Positions 50,615 through 62,350 of a DNA stretch of 64,000 nucleotides are shown here, piece by piece. The notes beneath the pieces were generated by a model that saw only the letters and a list, made by a program, of their open reading frames with translations, was not told the origin of the DNA and did no database searches. A program made the position numbers and the translations under genes. This DNA is from Acanthamoeba sp. SK_2022b (Eukaryota > Discosea > Longamoebia > Acanthamoebidae): the NCBI GenBank assembly GCA_027943245.1, contig JANDJZ010000174.1, positions 17,558-81,557 of the forward strand, read 5' to 3'. How positions within the stretch are numbered: position 1 is the stretch's first letter; the number at the start of each line of letters is the position of its first letter.

Positions 50615-52964
50615 TTACAGCTCGATGTCTTCTCGCGCCTTCTCGAGGAAGCCCATCGCTGAGGCCAGCTCTTTCATCTGGTCCTGCACGTTATCGCCGT
50701 TAGCGCAGCCAACGGCGACGCCAAGGCGCGGCCCCCAACAAAGGGGGCACGTACTCTGTAGCCGGCGGCGATGAGCTCCAGGCAGATGTCGTTGTAGTTG
50801 TCCTTGATGAACACCTGCAGGCTGGCGACTCCGATCTTATCGCTCTGCGGGCCACAAATTCGTTGTCGTGGTGCGCATGCACGCGCGTTTGTGAGCGGGA
50901 GAGCGCAGATTCTACGCGGTGCGCTGAGGTAAATACCTTGTTGGGCATGGGGATGTTCTTGCCCTCGCTGCTGATCAGCCGCTGCAGGATGGCCACCACG
51001 CCAGGATTGGTTTCCACCAGCTGTGAAAAAAAGTACATGTAGCAATTCGTGAGCGACAAACCTCACCACTGAAGAGAGCTCTATTCAGTGAATACCTCGA
51101 TGAGCGGATCGTAGATGGCGTCTCGTTCTTCTTGGAGAGCCATTGCCTGTTTGTGTACGACACACAAAAAAAGAGGTTAGAAGTGGAATCCCATCTGGCC
51201 GTGACGCACAAACCACAGTGCGCGTGCCTGCTCTTCGGATCGCTTCTGGACCGACTCGTGGAAAAAGGTTTTCATCTCCTCGGCCCACGTCGTGAGCTCC
51301 TCCTGCCGAACCAAAGATTCAAGGTTGATCGTTGTTATTATTGTTATTATGATTCGATGAAGAAGGCCGAGCGTACGAGATAGCTTTCGAGATGTTGCAC
51401 GATGACGAAACACTCTCCAAAAGCATCCTGCAGGACGAAGCAAAACCAGGAGTATTATTATATCGAAAATAAAATAAAATAAAATAAAATGGAATAGTGA
51501 GCGATGGCGTCCAATATGACACGGTTGGCGTTGTATACCCGCTCCTGTTGGAAATAGAGGATGAGCCATTCGATTAAGCTGCAGCTCTTCTTGAGTTCGA
51601 TGTCTTCTAGCTTATAGTGGACCTCATTGAGTGCGTCCTCGTAGGCCTTCTTTAATCGCTTCAGGTCACGCTCGGCCTAAACCAACCTAGCGCAGTCAGC
51701 ACTTGGCATTCGAGGCACCTGTTGAGGCGAGCAGGGGCGCACGTTGTAGAGTTTGATGATGTCCAGTTTGGACTTGGCACGAAGACAGGTCACCTTATCC
51801 ACTGCGCCGTCGTAGTCGCGTCTCGCCTTCTCGTACTTGGCTTTGATGCTCTGCGTGCGTGGGAACGTTGGATTGGATCAGCAAACAAGCACGCAAGCTA
51901 GTGCAGGAGGATTGGAGCGCCAACCTTGAGTTCGGTGGAGATGTCCTTGTCGATGAACTCGGTGATTCGCGCAATGAGCTGGTCGGACGGCACTTGATGC
52001 TGCGCAGCAATTGAAAGCGATCGCGTACACGTAGGGGGGAGAGAGAGAGATAAGCTTCGCCTTCATGTAAGCCACGCACAAGGAGCGATGCACGCACGAA
52101 TTGGGTCACGTTCGTGGCGAGGTTTCTCTCCGCTTCGGCAAACCTGGTCAGCGCCTCAGCTAGAGAATTCATGCATAGGAGAAGACGTGAGTACAGGCAG
52201 CGGCGCACTGACACCAAATGCGAAAGAGGGAAGGTTGTTGGCTTCTCGCACCATAGACAGAGTCTGGGTTGGACCTCTTCTCCGCAATATGCAGCTTGTC
52301 CATTCCATCCTGGGCAAACGCGTTGTTGGCCTTGGTGTAACCTAGGCACAACACCACACAGCGTGGACATGAGCCCACCGTCCATGAAGAAGTGCACATT
52401 CACACATACACGCACCACACAGCACATGGTGGGTGAACAAGACATACGTAGAGCGTCGGTGTTGAGTCGGCGGATGGTGGCGACGAGCTTCTTGAGGTGG
52501 CTCTTGAGCTGCTGGACCTGGTCGTCCCGGTTCTTGACTTCGGTGTCGGCGTCCAGCTGGAAATGGCCGGCTTCGTCAGGCTCCTCTATGGCCAGCTTCC
52601 CAATCAGACGCGTGGTGCGATTAGACCGAGAGAATGGCCCGGGCGATGGTGATTGAGGAGGCGAGGGTGATTTTCGAGGGATTTGATAAGATTTTCGTGA
52701 CGAGAGTGTGGGAGATAAAGTTGCTTGTGGCAGAGAGGTGGGGGATGAGAAAGAAGTTGAGGAGGCGAGAGGCGAGGTGGAAGGCATGGGCGAATCCGGT
52801 TGTTCGCTGTGAGGAGCAGGCGAGCCGGAAGGAGAGCTCGTGGGTGAGAGAACAGGGCTTTGCTCGAGGATGGAGTCACTCTGCAAATTGATTCCATCTC
52901 GCTTCTTCTTTTTCTCTAAATTGCGCGACGAGGCATTCGAACGTAGCGTCATGAAGCCCTTCAT
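50615..52964 (-). CDS. BAR-domain protein with Ser/Pro-rich N-terminus
   Basis: Likely membrane-curvature protein. ATG at 52962-52964 (MKGFMTLRSNASSRNLEKKK). The first exon is a Ser/Pro-rich, probably phosphorylated segment with many SPSPP-like strings up to about 52610. It is followed by DRDDQVQQLKSHLKKL-type coil and a BAR domain of the ACAP/ASAP-like kind: ALTRFAEAERNLATNVTQF, STELKSIKAKYEKARRDYDG, LRAKSKLDIIKLYNAERDLK, LKKSCSLIEWLILYFQQERV and LESYLVEELTTWAEEMKTFF. The C-terminal part reads LIELVETNPGVVAILQRLIS, then GVASLQVFIKDNYNDICLEL and ASAMGFLEKAREDIEL, with stop at 50615-50617. No ArfGAP, PH or SH3 domain follows. About nine short introns. The next gene on the same strand starts only 18-202 bp downstream. 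Confidence 0.82.
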
Positions 52965-53180
52965 CTTGTGAGTAGATTATTTGATCTTTTTAAAGCTGCC
53001 TCAGTGGCGTTCAAGTGTGAGCGACAGGGCAGACCTGAAACTGGTTTACGGCGGCGAAGTGCTCGCCACCAAAAGAAATACACGGGTTCGCCCACCTCAT
53101 CACCACAAGCGGTCGCCCATTGGCTCCCGCTGCCGAGATCGGCCGATAGTGGCCGATAGTGCCGGGCCGTTGCGTGGCTG

Positions 53181-54779
53181 TCACATGTTAATTTGCGTCT
53201 TGCAAACGGGACAGGTGTTGTGCGACTGGAGCCAGTGGTCGATGCAGTCCCTGTCGAGCCCCACACAGAAGCTGTGAGGGCGCGAGAGGGAAAGAGAGGG
53301 GGGGGGTGCGCGCAGACTGATGGTGATGGGCGTACTTGTGGTAAGAGTGGAGGCAGGGCAGCGTCCGCAGGGTGTCGCCCTCCTCGTATTCACACAAGCA
53401 AATGGTGCACCTGTACCGGAAGGTGAATGTCGTGCACCACGTGAGCCAACCACTACAGCGCGCGCGGAAGGCAGGCGAGGAAAGGTTACTTGTTGTCTTC
53501 TTCGTCTGCCTTCTTCTCCTTGTCCTGGTAGGTCCGCGTAGGGAGTGCGTCCATGGCTGCGTGGCTGACGCCTCGGTTCACGTTGCCCACACGCTCGGCA
53601 AGACCAAGCAATTGCTGTAAAGGTGTTGAGAGTAAAGTAAGCAGAGGTGCACCAACCCAAGCTAATGGCCACCGCGTAGGCAAATACCTCGTAGGTCATG
53701 TCTTGACGCCGCGGCGTGGAAGCCGAGGAAGACCCATCAGGGTCCAGTACAAAGGGATAGCCCGACTCGTGGGACATGTTCTGCGCCAGGCTCATCTGTG
53801 TGGCCCGTTAACCGGTCATTCGCCTGCCATCGGGGTGGAGGTGGGCACTGGTGACGCAGCTTACCTCGTGCATCTCGCGCATGATCTCGAGCAGTCCGAC
53901 CAGCCCGCCAGCGGTGCGTCTTCGGCGGCCCCGGGGCTCATCGAAAAAGATGGTCGAGGGCGAGCCCCGCTCTGAGACGACGATCTCGCCTGCTCGTGAC
54001 CCATTAAATTACATTTAAAATAAATTTTAATAGATGCTGAGGGAGACGACGGCCGTACCGAATGGCCCTCGGGATCGGGACACGACGACGTGTATGGGGC
54101 CGTGCGATGAGCGATGCCGACGGCCTCCGGATCGACTGCGATCGCGTTCCGCTTCCTCGGCTTGGGCCTCTCGTGCGCGTCGTCGCACCTCCTCCTCTTC
54201 CTGCCTCTGGATGCGCCGCGCAAGCTCCTCGTCTCTTCGGCGCTGCCTCTCCTCCTCCTCCGCCAATTGACTTTGCCGCACCACAACCACACCACACCAG
54301 GTCAGAAGCAACCCCTCGAGCCAGTGTCGAGAGAGCCCGTACCGGGAAAGGCGCGCCGCGTATTGTTCGTCGGTGAGCGGCACTTCGGAAGAGGACGAGT
54401 TGTTGACCAACACCCACCCTTCATCAAGCGAGGCCCGTTTCTCCTTCTTCTTGCTCATGCCGCTGCTTAAAGAAGAGCGCCTTCGGTGCCCGCGCCGGCT
54501 CTCCAGCTCCTCCTCTTCGGCTGCAGGCGGCAGTTGTTGCGGCTGACTGCTGCTACTCGAGGTGCTGGTGCTGGCGTGTCGGTGCTCGATGCGATCGACG
54601 ATCCCGCGGCCGCGGTTACGGACCGAGTGGAACAGCTGCCGCAGGCCTCCGCGGGACTCGCTTTCGCGTTCTTCGAATGCCTCCTCGTCCCGAGCCGTGC
54701 CGTCCGCGCGCTTGTTGCGCCTGTCCCGCGCGAGCTCGTTGATCTCCAGCGAGTCGTCGCTCTGGTGTCGTCGGCCCAT
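53181..54779 (-). CDS. RING-H2 E3 ubiquitin ligase with coiled-coil region
   Basis: Predicted soluble E3 ligase. ATG at 54777-54779 (MGRRHQSDDSLEINELARDR). The N-terminal half is charged, with a Ser-rich patch, a short segment DEGWVLVNNSSSSEVPLTDE and an Arg/Glu coiled coil (LAEEEERQRRRDEELARRIQ). Middle exons read GSPSTIFFDEPRGRRRRT, VGLLEIMREMHE, MSLAQNMSHESGYPFVLDPD and VNRGVSHAAMDALPTRTY. The RING is CTICLCEYEEGDTLRTLPCL, then HSYH, completed across an intron. Using the acceptor CTCGACAG gives HSYHKDCIDHWLQSHNTCPV with exact RING-H2 spacing (C-x2-C...C-x-H-x2-H-x2-C...C-x2-C). Stop 53181-53183. The RING at the extreme C-terminus with a long upstream helix region fits the RNF/Arkadia-like cytosolic type. 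Confidence 0.87.
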
Positions 54780-54854
54780 GCTCTGCGGTCTCTCTTCGCC
54801 AACCGTCACCGTGCTCGTTCTGCCCACCCACAACTCATGAGTTCAGTGTTCACT

Positions 54855-56142
54855 CTACTCAGTAGGAATGGGAAGGGTCTGGTCGTACGTTGGATAGAAG
54901 GACGGCGACGAAACAGAAGAGGACAGCGGAGGGGGCGGTCCCGCTTGTGTCGAGGGCGTCGTAGATGTGGACGTCGAGGCAGGGCTCTTGTCTTTATGGT
55001 GGCTCCCGCCCCAGATCCACTTACCGAGCGTCTGGCCGGCGAGCGTGAGATAGTTCTCTCTCGCCGATGTGCCGGCTCTGATGTTGGCCTCCTCTCTCCT
55101 CACCTCCTCCCAGTCTTGACGCGCCGTCACGGGCTGAGGGGCTTGGGTGGCCATCGGTTGGCCAGCGTTCTGCTGCAGAGGCACGTACGCTGTGGTTGCC
55201 GATGGGGGATAGGGCGGGGCAACCTGATGCTGTTGCTGGGTCGCGTAGTATGGCGGGGGAGCCGCGGTCTGTGGCATGTAGGGTGCCGGCGCGTAAGGCT
55301 GCGGCTGCTGCGCCGCATAGTGCGGAGCCTCGTATTGCGTAGTTGCGGGAGCCGTTGGTGTGGGAAAGTAGACGAGCGGAGACGGAGGCGCTGCTTGGGT
55401 GGCCGGAAGGGGAGCGGGCGCCGCTGCAGCGCCTGGGCCGAGGGTCTGCAAACTGGTCTGAGCCAGGGGAAGCTCGAGAGCACCCGGAGAGCTGCTCTGG
55501 TCTGGTTCATCGAGATCGATCCGCAAATCACACACGTAACACAAAAAGTAAAAATCAACTGAAAGCACGCGAAACGCAGTGGCGTCTGCCATCAGATGCG
55601 GTGTGCGAGGTACCTCCAGTTTCGCGTTCGTAGCGACTACGGAGACGCTGTCGGGCCTCTTCCAACTGAGCCTGCAAGGCAGCGTCCTGCACAGCGGTCT
55701 CTGCGGGTAGGGCCTGGGGCTGTTGCTGCTGAGGCAGGGGCTGAGGCTGCTGGCTGGGGGGAGCTCTGCCGTGCTGGTGTTCCCACCGTACATCGGCCGT
55801 TCGGGCAGCCATCGCCCTGTGTACGTCATAGTTGTGCTCCTACCCGCACAAGTTACTCCACAAAGTCGGCCGTTGTGTCAACCACCAAAAGGGCTGGTCA
55901 CGAACCTCGAGATAGTAGCGGGCTTCCTCGCGACTGCACTGGGCCAGTCTTTGTAAGCTCTCGATCGCAGCCTCGGGCTGCATTGGCTGTTCGTTGTCGG
56001 CCGCTCCGGCCTGCTGTATCTGGATGTCGTGGGTGACTGACCCTGCATATGGACGAGCGTAGGTCGACGGGAGTCGTTGATGTGATGGCTGAGGTTGCTG
56101 TTGCTGCCGGTACTGGACGTACTGCTGATGTGGATACTCCAT
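54855..56142 (-). CDS. Pro/Gln-rich protein with a UBA-like helical domain
   Basis: Unknown function. ATG at 56140-56142 (MEYPHQQYVQYRQQQQPQPS). The N-terminus is Gln-rich. A UBA-like three-helix segment follows: AAIESLQRLAQCSREEARYY, then LEEHNYDVHRAMAARTADV across a phase-0 intron; the pattern of a short helix, C/SREEA, and N.DV..A is that of ubiquitin-associated domains. Then comes a coil (DAALQAQLEEARQRLRSRYE), a long Pro/Ala/Gln/Tyr-rich low-complexity region, a short charged motif (RQDWEEVRREEANIRAG, LTLAGQTLGKWIWGG) and a C-terminal Ser/Pro tail with stop at 54855-54857. It is 76 bp from the RING gene on the same strand; a ubiquitin link between the two neighbours is only suggestive. 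Confidence 0.75.
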
Positions 56143-56557
56143 TGTTGTTTGCTGAAGGGTTGTAACAATAAGTAAGTCATGGCAGCCCACAAGCAGAAGA
56201 AGAAGAAGAAGACGCCTAACGCACTGGAATTAAGGCTTGCGAAAAAAGGTTGTTTCAAATCGAGTAGCGGTCTGCCGGTCTGATGGTCGGGCTGCTGTAG
56301 TTGTTCTGCTTCTTGTTGCTCCAGGTAAATAGTAAAGTCTAAAATAAACAACCCGCTCGCTGGCTGCGGAAGGAGGGCCGACGTCGGAAAGGGCCGGAGC
56401 CGGCTCGACCGGAGGCCCCTAGGAAGAGATGGGAAAGTGAAGGAGAAGGAAAGGGGAACCGGTTCTTGTGCCTAATTGAAAACTGGTCGACTTCCGCCGA
56501 AAATACGTGGCGTTGGCATTCTCGGAATGCTCAGCAAAAAAGGCGAGGCAGACCGAC
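56143..56557. other. intergenic region upstream of the UBA-like gene
   Basis: These 415 bp contain no supported gene. A reverse-strand open reading around 56200-56350 (EQQEAEQLQQPDHQTG) is Gln-rich like the downstream gene and might be a 5' exon of it, but I see no clean splice join. The rest should hold the promoter and the 3' UTR of the neighbouring gene. Confidence 0.3.
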
Positions 56558-57297
56558 CTACTTGGTCGTACGGTCGGGGTTGCAGCGGAAGAGGATCTCG
56601 GTGGGCGTGAGGGAGAGCTGCATTCCTACAAAAGCCCAGTCGCCACTCGTCACTCGGTACGCACACAGCTTCTTCGGTCGGTGGTAGACGAAGCACTTGA
56701 CCTTTTTCTCCTTGCTCGCATCGCCGGCACGCTCCACCGCGGTCTCGCGTGGCCGCTCGTGGCTGTTGGGTGGAAGCACTTCGTCTTCGATGATGGCCTC
56801 CACAATGGAGCGCTGGTAGTAGTGTGGATAGCCCTCGATCTTGTCGGCCTGGTCGAGCTTGGCTTTAAAGCTTGTGGGATCGTCGCAGAACATGACGTAG
56901 CCCACCACGTAGTCCACATTGGTCGCATCTTCGGGTCCCTCCTGCTGGTTCGTCCTCATGAGCCAACTGACAGCGACATGCTGCACTGCTTTACACGTAC
57001 TTGAGTGGAAGGATCCGAGAGGACGACGAAGGGGTAGCGGTCAGCAAAGAGGCGGGCACCGGGCACGCGAGCACGATGCCACCGCATGCCCTGTCGGAAG
57101 TGCTTTGTCCAGGGGGCGCCGCTAAAGTCGTCCGGTCGCAGAGTCCCGTAGGCGAAAAGGTGCTGCACCTGCTCATCTCCCTCGGTAGGCTGCGAATGAA
57201 AATCTCGCATCTTCATTACCACGTATCTAGAGGTCGAGAGCTGACAATGGAAGAGAGACTGCGTTTGCCGACCGAGCGCTGCGGCTCGCCTGTACAT
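56558..57297 (-). CDS. gamma-glutamylcyclotransferase-like (AIG2/GGCT fold) protein
   Basis: Small enzyme of the GGCT fold, which releases 5-oxoproline from gamma-glutamyl peptides or amines; exact substrate unknown. ATG at 57295-57297. The N-terminus (MYRRAAALGRQTQSLFHCQL) is basic and could be a mitochondrial presequence. The fold begins with the signature HLFAYGTLRPDDF (YG.LR motif that binds the gamma-glutamyl group), followed by the strand ARVPGARLFADRYPFVVLSD. After one intron come DYVVGYVMFCDDPTSFKAKL, a Glu-Gly turn IEGYPHYYQRSIVEAI, and KVKCFVYHRPKKLCAYRVTS. The acid in KIEGY is at the expected catalytic position (E in the family's D..E.Y motif). The C-terminus is longer than in typical GGCT proteins; stop 56558-56560. 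Confidence 0.85.
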
Positions 57298-57698
57298 CGT
57301 GGTTGCGGCCCTCAGAACTGAACAGAAAAATAAAAAAAATTGAAAAAAGAAAAAGAGGGCTGGGAAAACAAGCAGCCCTGACACAAGGAATGGATGCGAC
57401 GCAGAGAGACCAACCACCTGCAGATGCTTCTTCCGCATCCGTTGCACAAAGGCCAGGTAGCCTCGATCCACCAACCCCGGACGACGCAGTTCCATCGGTC
57501 CAGGTAATCGGAGCATAGCTTGAAGATTAGATCCCATCACTCACGCCGCACATTAGGGGGAGCCGCGGCCCTGGGAAAAGGAATGGGAGCGAGCAACGCC
57601 CCTCCTCTACACGTTCGCTGCCAAACTGAGGTTCACATCCAATTTATTTATATATATTTATATTTATATTTATATAATATTTATCTTAAATCGTGATT
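57298..57698. promoter_or_regulatory. divergent promoter region, GGCT-like and PEX2 genes
   Basis: These 401 bp lie between divergent start codons. A strongly AT-rich tract of TATATTTATA-type repeats at about 57638-57690 lies immediately before the PEX2 ATG. No other element was recognised. Confidence 0.4.
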
Positions 57699-59331
57699 AT
57701 GTGTAGCGAACGACCACCAGTGCCGTTGCGTGTGCTGCGTGTCAACCAGCTGGACGCGTCTCTCCTGGACAATGAGCTAACCTCCATCATTAAGTCCTCC
57801 TTCACCAAGATATTCTCACTCTTCCGGGTACTTGGCCTCACCAATGCTTGCCACTCTACATGGAGCTTGCTGCTGGTTGACTCACATTGTCGTGGCACAG
57901 CCATCGCTAATAGACCGATTTGCTCCTGAGCTCGATGCCTTCCTCTACTTCATAATGTACAGGTAAGTCTCTCTCTCTCTCTCTCTCTCTCGCTTCTCTG
58001 ACGCCAGCCACACTCCACATAGTTTGCAAACACTAACACATTTACAAGACTCTCGCTCTATGCCACTGGATCTACATACGGCCAGCGCTTGCAAAATCTC
58101 ACCTATCGAGACGAGCGCGTTGATTATCTCCAAGGTCCGCCCAGCTCCCCGGAACCCCGTCGTGTTCCTGTCTTCTCCCTCACACGCACTTTAGCCAAGG
58201 CGTACTTACACCTCACCCCCCACCCCGCCCAAACAGCGACCCAGCGCATCATTCCGCCGACACTATACCAGAAGGTTATGTGGGGCGTTCTGCATATTGG
58301 AGGCGCATGGGCGTGGGCGAGGTGATCCCATCTCCCCCTCCTCGACCACCACCAGGCGTGTAGTCAAGAATCTCGCCTATGCTTACTTGCCACGTGCTCT
58401 TGCGCGTTGTGTGGTGGGAGGAGCTAGGCTGAATCGTCTGGCGTCAGATCGAACGTGGGCCGAGCGCGAGGAAGACGACCTCTACAAAACGCTCTGGCAA
58501 ATACTCAACTATTTGGAGGTAGCCTGGAAGGCGCTCACCCTGCTCAACTTTGTGGTCTTCCTCTATAACGGCAAGTACGGCGCTCTTCCGTTGTCAGAGC
58601 TGGACGATAACGATGACGGCGGGTGACACTGACGGTGTATGGTTTGCTCTGTTCATTGACATCGAGCAGATACATGAGCCCAGTGGACAGACTCCTCGGT
58701 ATGCGGCTCGTCTATGCCCGTCCCTCGGTGGCGCGTTTCGTCAATTTCGAGTTCATGAACAGGCAGCTCGTGTGGCACGGCTTTTCGGTGCGCATCACGC
58801 CGTGTGTCGTGGCATTTGTGGCGCGTAGTCAGCACTCATCCCGTGCATACAGGAGTTCCTCATGTTCTTGACGCCTCTCATTAACGCCGACCGAATCAAA
58901 CGAGGAATCTACCGCCTCTTCAGGTTCCGCAACAAACTCTCCTCCTCGCTGGGCAATGCCGGGTACTCGCCTCCCGAGAGAAGGTGGATGCATCGCCACC
59001 AGCAGAAGTCTGATGTGTTTGTTTTCCCTGCCTCCAGGTGTGGAGTGTGTCAAGCCGACCCTGCGCACACGCCTTATCTCTCAGGTTCTCACGGGACTAT
59101 TTATTTATTTATTTATTTTAATATTTTTTCGAAGCTCACTTTTGCCTGGTGTTGTGGCGTGTCATGGCAGATTGCGGACATATGTTCTGCTACTACTGCA
59201 TCAGGACGGCTATGATGGTCGATCGAAGCTACACGTGTCCCAGCTGCAACCACCAAATCAAAGAGATCAAGCCCTTCACACTCGGTGCCCTTTCCGCCTC
59301 CGCCCCCGGTGATGGTGCAGCGTCTTCATAA
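57699..59331 (+). CDS. PEX2: peroxin 2, peroxisomal RING E3 subunit
   Basis: PEX2 is a membrane RING ubiquitin ligase that, with PEX10 and PEX12, recycles the import receptor PEX5. ATG at 57699 (MCSERPPVPLRVLRVNQLDA). The conserved N-terminal region RVNQLDASLLDNELTSIIKS and SSFTKIFSLFR is followed, after introns, by RFAPELDAFLYFIMY and the diagnostic YATGSTYGQRLQNLTYRDE. Membrane segments include LYQKVMWGVLHIGGAWAW, ILNYLEVAWKALTLLNFVVF and LYNGK. Later exons give MSPVDRLLGMRLVYARPSVA, NFEFMNRQLVWHGFS and EFLMFLTPLINADRIKRG. The RING is CGVCQADP, then ADCGHMFCYYCIRT and YTCPSCNHQIKEI. Stop 59329-59331. Order and motifs match PEX2 rather than PEX10 or PEX12, in which I would expect different RING spacing and no YGQ.L.N..Y motif. 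Confidence 0.92.
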
Positions 59332-59527
59332 AACGTCTTTGTCTGGAGCGCGTTTTATGTTGTCGCGGGTACCCTTGCGCTGCTCGCCGTTGTCACCGCT
59401 GTCCTCACAGGCCCAACTCTACCCACTTGTCGCCGATTGGCAATTAAATTAAACGGGACAGAACCAGCGTCCCTGCCCCACGCCAATACACAACGTCTTG
59501 AGCTTGAGCGTACAAGAGCTGAAGGCG

Positions 59528-60497
59528 ATGGATAGTAGCAACCCTACGGCCCCCGTTGCACCGGCGACGCTTCCGGTGATTGACCTGTCGCCTCTCACCC
59601 TTAAATCCTCAGATGAGGCCGCTCTTCATAAGGTGGTGGATGAGCTGCGCGAGGCGTGCCTTCGATTCGGCTTCTTCTACATTAAAAACCATGGAATCGA
59701 CGAAAATCTCATCGCGAGATTGTTCACCGAGGGCAAGCGTTTCTTCAGTGAGTGCCCGCATGACAAAAAGGAGAGCATCCACATGCGCAACAACGCTGTG
59801 TTTCGCGGTTGGTTCGAACTGCAGGGCGAGTACACCTCGAAGAAGAAGGACTTTAAGGTTTGTATTGCTCCTTCTCTACTGCACCACTTTCTCTCACTCT
59901 CTCATTGTGAGGGCTGCAGGAAGGGCTCTATTTTGGTGCTGAGCTGGGTGACGACGCTGAGGAGGTGAAGGCCAAGGTGAGGCAGTCCCTTCCTTTGGAG
60001 TGAGTCATTCGGTACTGATGGCGCGTGATGGGTTTGTGCTCAGCTGCCCATGCACGGACGAAACCAGTGGCCTGATCAAGAGCTGTTCCCGGGCTTCGAC
60101 AAGCTTATCATCGACTACATGGACGCCCTCACAGGCACCGCTTCTCTACAGGGCTTCACTCTGGGAACGATTGGCTCACATCTCTCCAACCTGGTGTTAT
60201 TGTATTACTTTACCCTTGTAGAGCTGGGCCATCAGGTGATGAGGGGCATCGCACTTTCTCTCAACTTGAGCGAGAACTACTTCAGGTGGCTTTCCTGTTC
60301 CTAGTGTACGCCGTCGGCTGGTGTTTAACATATGAGCTGGTCGATCGCACAGGGAGCAGTTCACGTCTTCGCCGTTCACGCCCTTCCGCCTGTTCTATTA
60401 CCCGGCTGACCCTCTGCCCCGAGAGGAGCAGTGGGGCGTGGGCCAGCACACAGGTCCGCGATTGGCCACCTGCACCTCGCAAGAGTGACCCACTCAC

Positions 60498-60536
<39 letters not shown>

Positions 60537-61173
60537 TGTGTGGTTTGCGCACAACAGACTATGGCGTGCTCACCATATTGGGCCAGGACGACGTCGGCGG
60601 GCTCGAGGTGGGGTTCGCTGGCCCAGCTCCAGTGCATGGCAACATAACTGATTCCTCAGGGGGCGTGGGCATGTTCGTAGGTGCTGACCAAGGACGGCCA
60701 ATGGATCGCCGCTCCGCCCATTCCGGGCACCTTCGTTGTGAACATCGGCGACATGTTGGAGATATGGACCTGCGGTACCTGTTCTGCCTCTCTTGACATG
60801 CTCGCTCGCTCACGACATCGCTCACGAACGCTTGGGCGTCACACAAGGCCTGTACAAAGCGACGCCGCATCGGGTGAAGAACAGCAGCCCCGTGAACCGA
60901 CTCTCGGCTCCCTTCTTCTTCGACCCCAACTTCAAGTGCCTCGTGTCCCCGCTCGAGCAGTGCCGTCGAGAGCTCGAGGCCAAGGGAGAAGGCACGCACC
61001 TCTGCTCCTCTCTGTCCAGGACAGGAGTTGTTTGACTGACCGGTGGCGACACGGCATGCACAGAGGCGGCCAAGCCCAGGGAGCCAATCCTCTACGGGCG
61101 GTACATCCTCAACAAGGTGCTGGCCAACTTCCCCGAGCTCCAGAAGGACGCCCTCACCGAGATCAGCCCATGA
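59528..61173 (+). CDS. 2-oxoglutarate/Fe(II) dioxygenase of the isopenicillin-N-synthase type
   Basis: Probable soluble Fe(II)/2-oxoglutarate oxygenase; substrate not predictable. ATG at 59528 (MDSSNPTAPVAPATLPVIDL). The N-terminal DIOX_N region is clear: PVIDLSPLTLKSSDEAALHK, ACLRFGFFYIKNHGIDENLI, then RGWFELQGEYTSKKKDFK. Later exons give EGLYFGAELGDDAEE, LPMHGRNQWPDQELFPGFDK, ELGHQVMRGIALSLNLSENY, and FTPFRLFYYPADPLPREEQW. The iron site is complete: GVGQHTDYGVLTILGQDD (H-x-D), the distal His in LYKATPHRVKNSS, and the 2-oxoglutarate anchor R-x-S in NRLSAPFFFDPNFKC. It ends LANFPELQKDALTEISP with stop at 61171-61173. The family spans plant hormone enzymes, flavone synthases and fungal and amoeba relatives, so nothing finer is claimed. 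A CGTG repeat sits in one intron. Confidence 0.93.
60498..60536. repeat. (CGTG)n microsatellite in an intron
   Basis: About 39 bp of the tetranucleotide CGTG in the intron of the dioxygenase gene just before the DYGVLTILGQDD exon. Confidence 0.9.
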
Positions 61174-62276
61174 AGTGTGTGGGTCGCTCGTGACGAGTCC
61201 CGGCAGCAAATAGAAGTAACCCGTGTGCGAGTGGAAACAAGCGTGGTCACAAGCTGGTGTGGTAGGGCTGGGCAGCGTGCGCAGACATCAGCCGCATGCA
61301 GAGCGCGATGAGGGCAGGCTGTACCCGCGCGCTGATGCGTGGGACGCGCACGACAACTGGACCACCTGCCCGAGCAATCGCTTCAGCGACCTGGGCCGCG
61401 ATGCTCTTCGAAGAGTGGCCTTCGTGCAGGAGGTACCGCTGGCGTGCTCCTGGATGAGGGTGCTCAGCACGACCACAAGTTCGAGCGCTTCCTCTTCGAT
61501 CCGCTGTATCTGTATTGAGTAGGTGAGGATACGGTGCAAAAAGCTTGTACGTGAAGGGTGGCGTAAATTGAGTCGTGAGGAAGATGTCTATGCTCCACAT
61601 GTGTTGAGGTGATGTGGGCAAGGAAAGAAGGAGGCGGTGGTCATGTATGTACCCTAAGACCTTTTTCTTTGTAAGAGGTACTATCCAACTGGTCTGTGGC
61701 AGATCGAACGCAAGCTGGCGCTTCAAGGTGGCGTGGTTAGCGTTCTTGCTTGTTGAACAACAAAAAACTCAGCTTGGTAGTGCTGGCTCTGCCTCCAGCA
61801 GATCGATGGCCTGGCTTCCCTCTCGTTCAAAAATTCTTTTCATCTTATTTTCTTGTGTCGGAATTGTTCCGCAGAAACGGCAACACAAACAAGGATATTT
61901 CCGGAACGACGCCACGAGAATAGGAAACCACCTTACTATATTCGTCGCTCCCTGTTAGCGGTATGCGGAATGTTCACGTGCAGCCAGCGGAGTGAGCCTG
62001 TATGGTGGTGGCAGGCGAATAAAGCTCGAAAACTTGATGAATCCCTAACACGGTTACATTGGAATGCTCCAATGGAACGGCGCCAACGCAGTGGAAGCTT
62101 CCTGAACCTTCTAGGCCAGAGACAAAACCGCTGTTCAAGCCTCAGTTTTTCACTTTTACTCCACCTCACAAGGCCAACAAGCAGACCGGATGATCACTAC
62201 AGTCTTACCACTCCACCTACCACTTTGCCAGCGTCGAGAAAAGAGGATGTTTTGTTCTTCATCCATCAAGTGCCAG

Positions 62277-62350
62277 ATGTCCAGCACCTTCAACAATCCA
62301 CATACAACCAAGCAAGAGAGACCGCGGCCAACAACTCACTCCATGTAGCT
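62277..62350 (+). repeat. diverged direct repeat, copy 1
   Basis: Similar to 62901-62973 over about 73 bp; both hold GTCCAGCACCT, TACAACCAAGCA and GAGAGACCGCGGCCAAC. Differences are mainly single substitutions plus a small indel. Confidence 0.75.
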
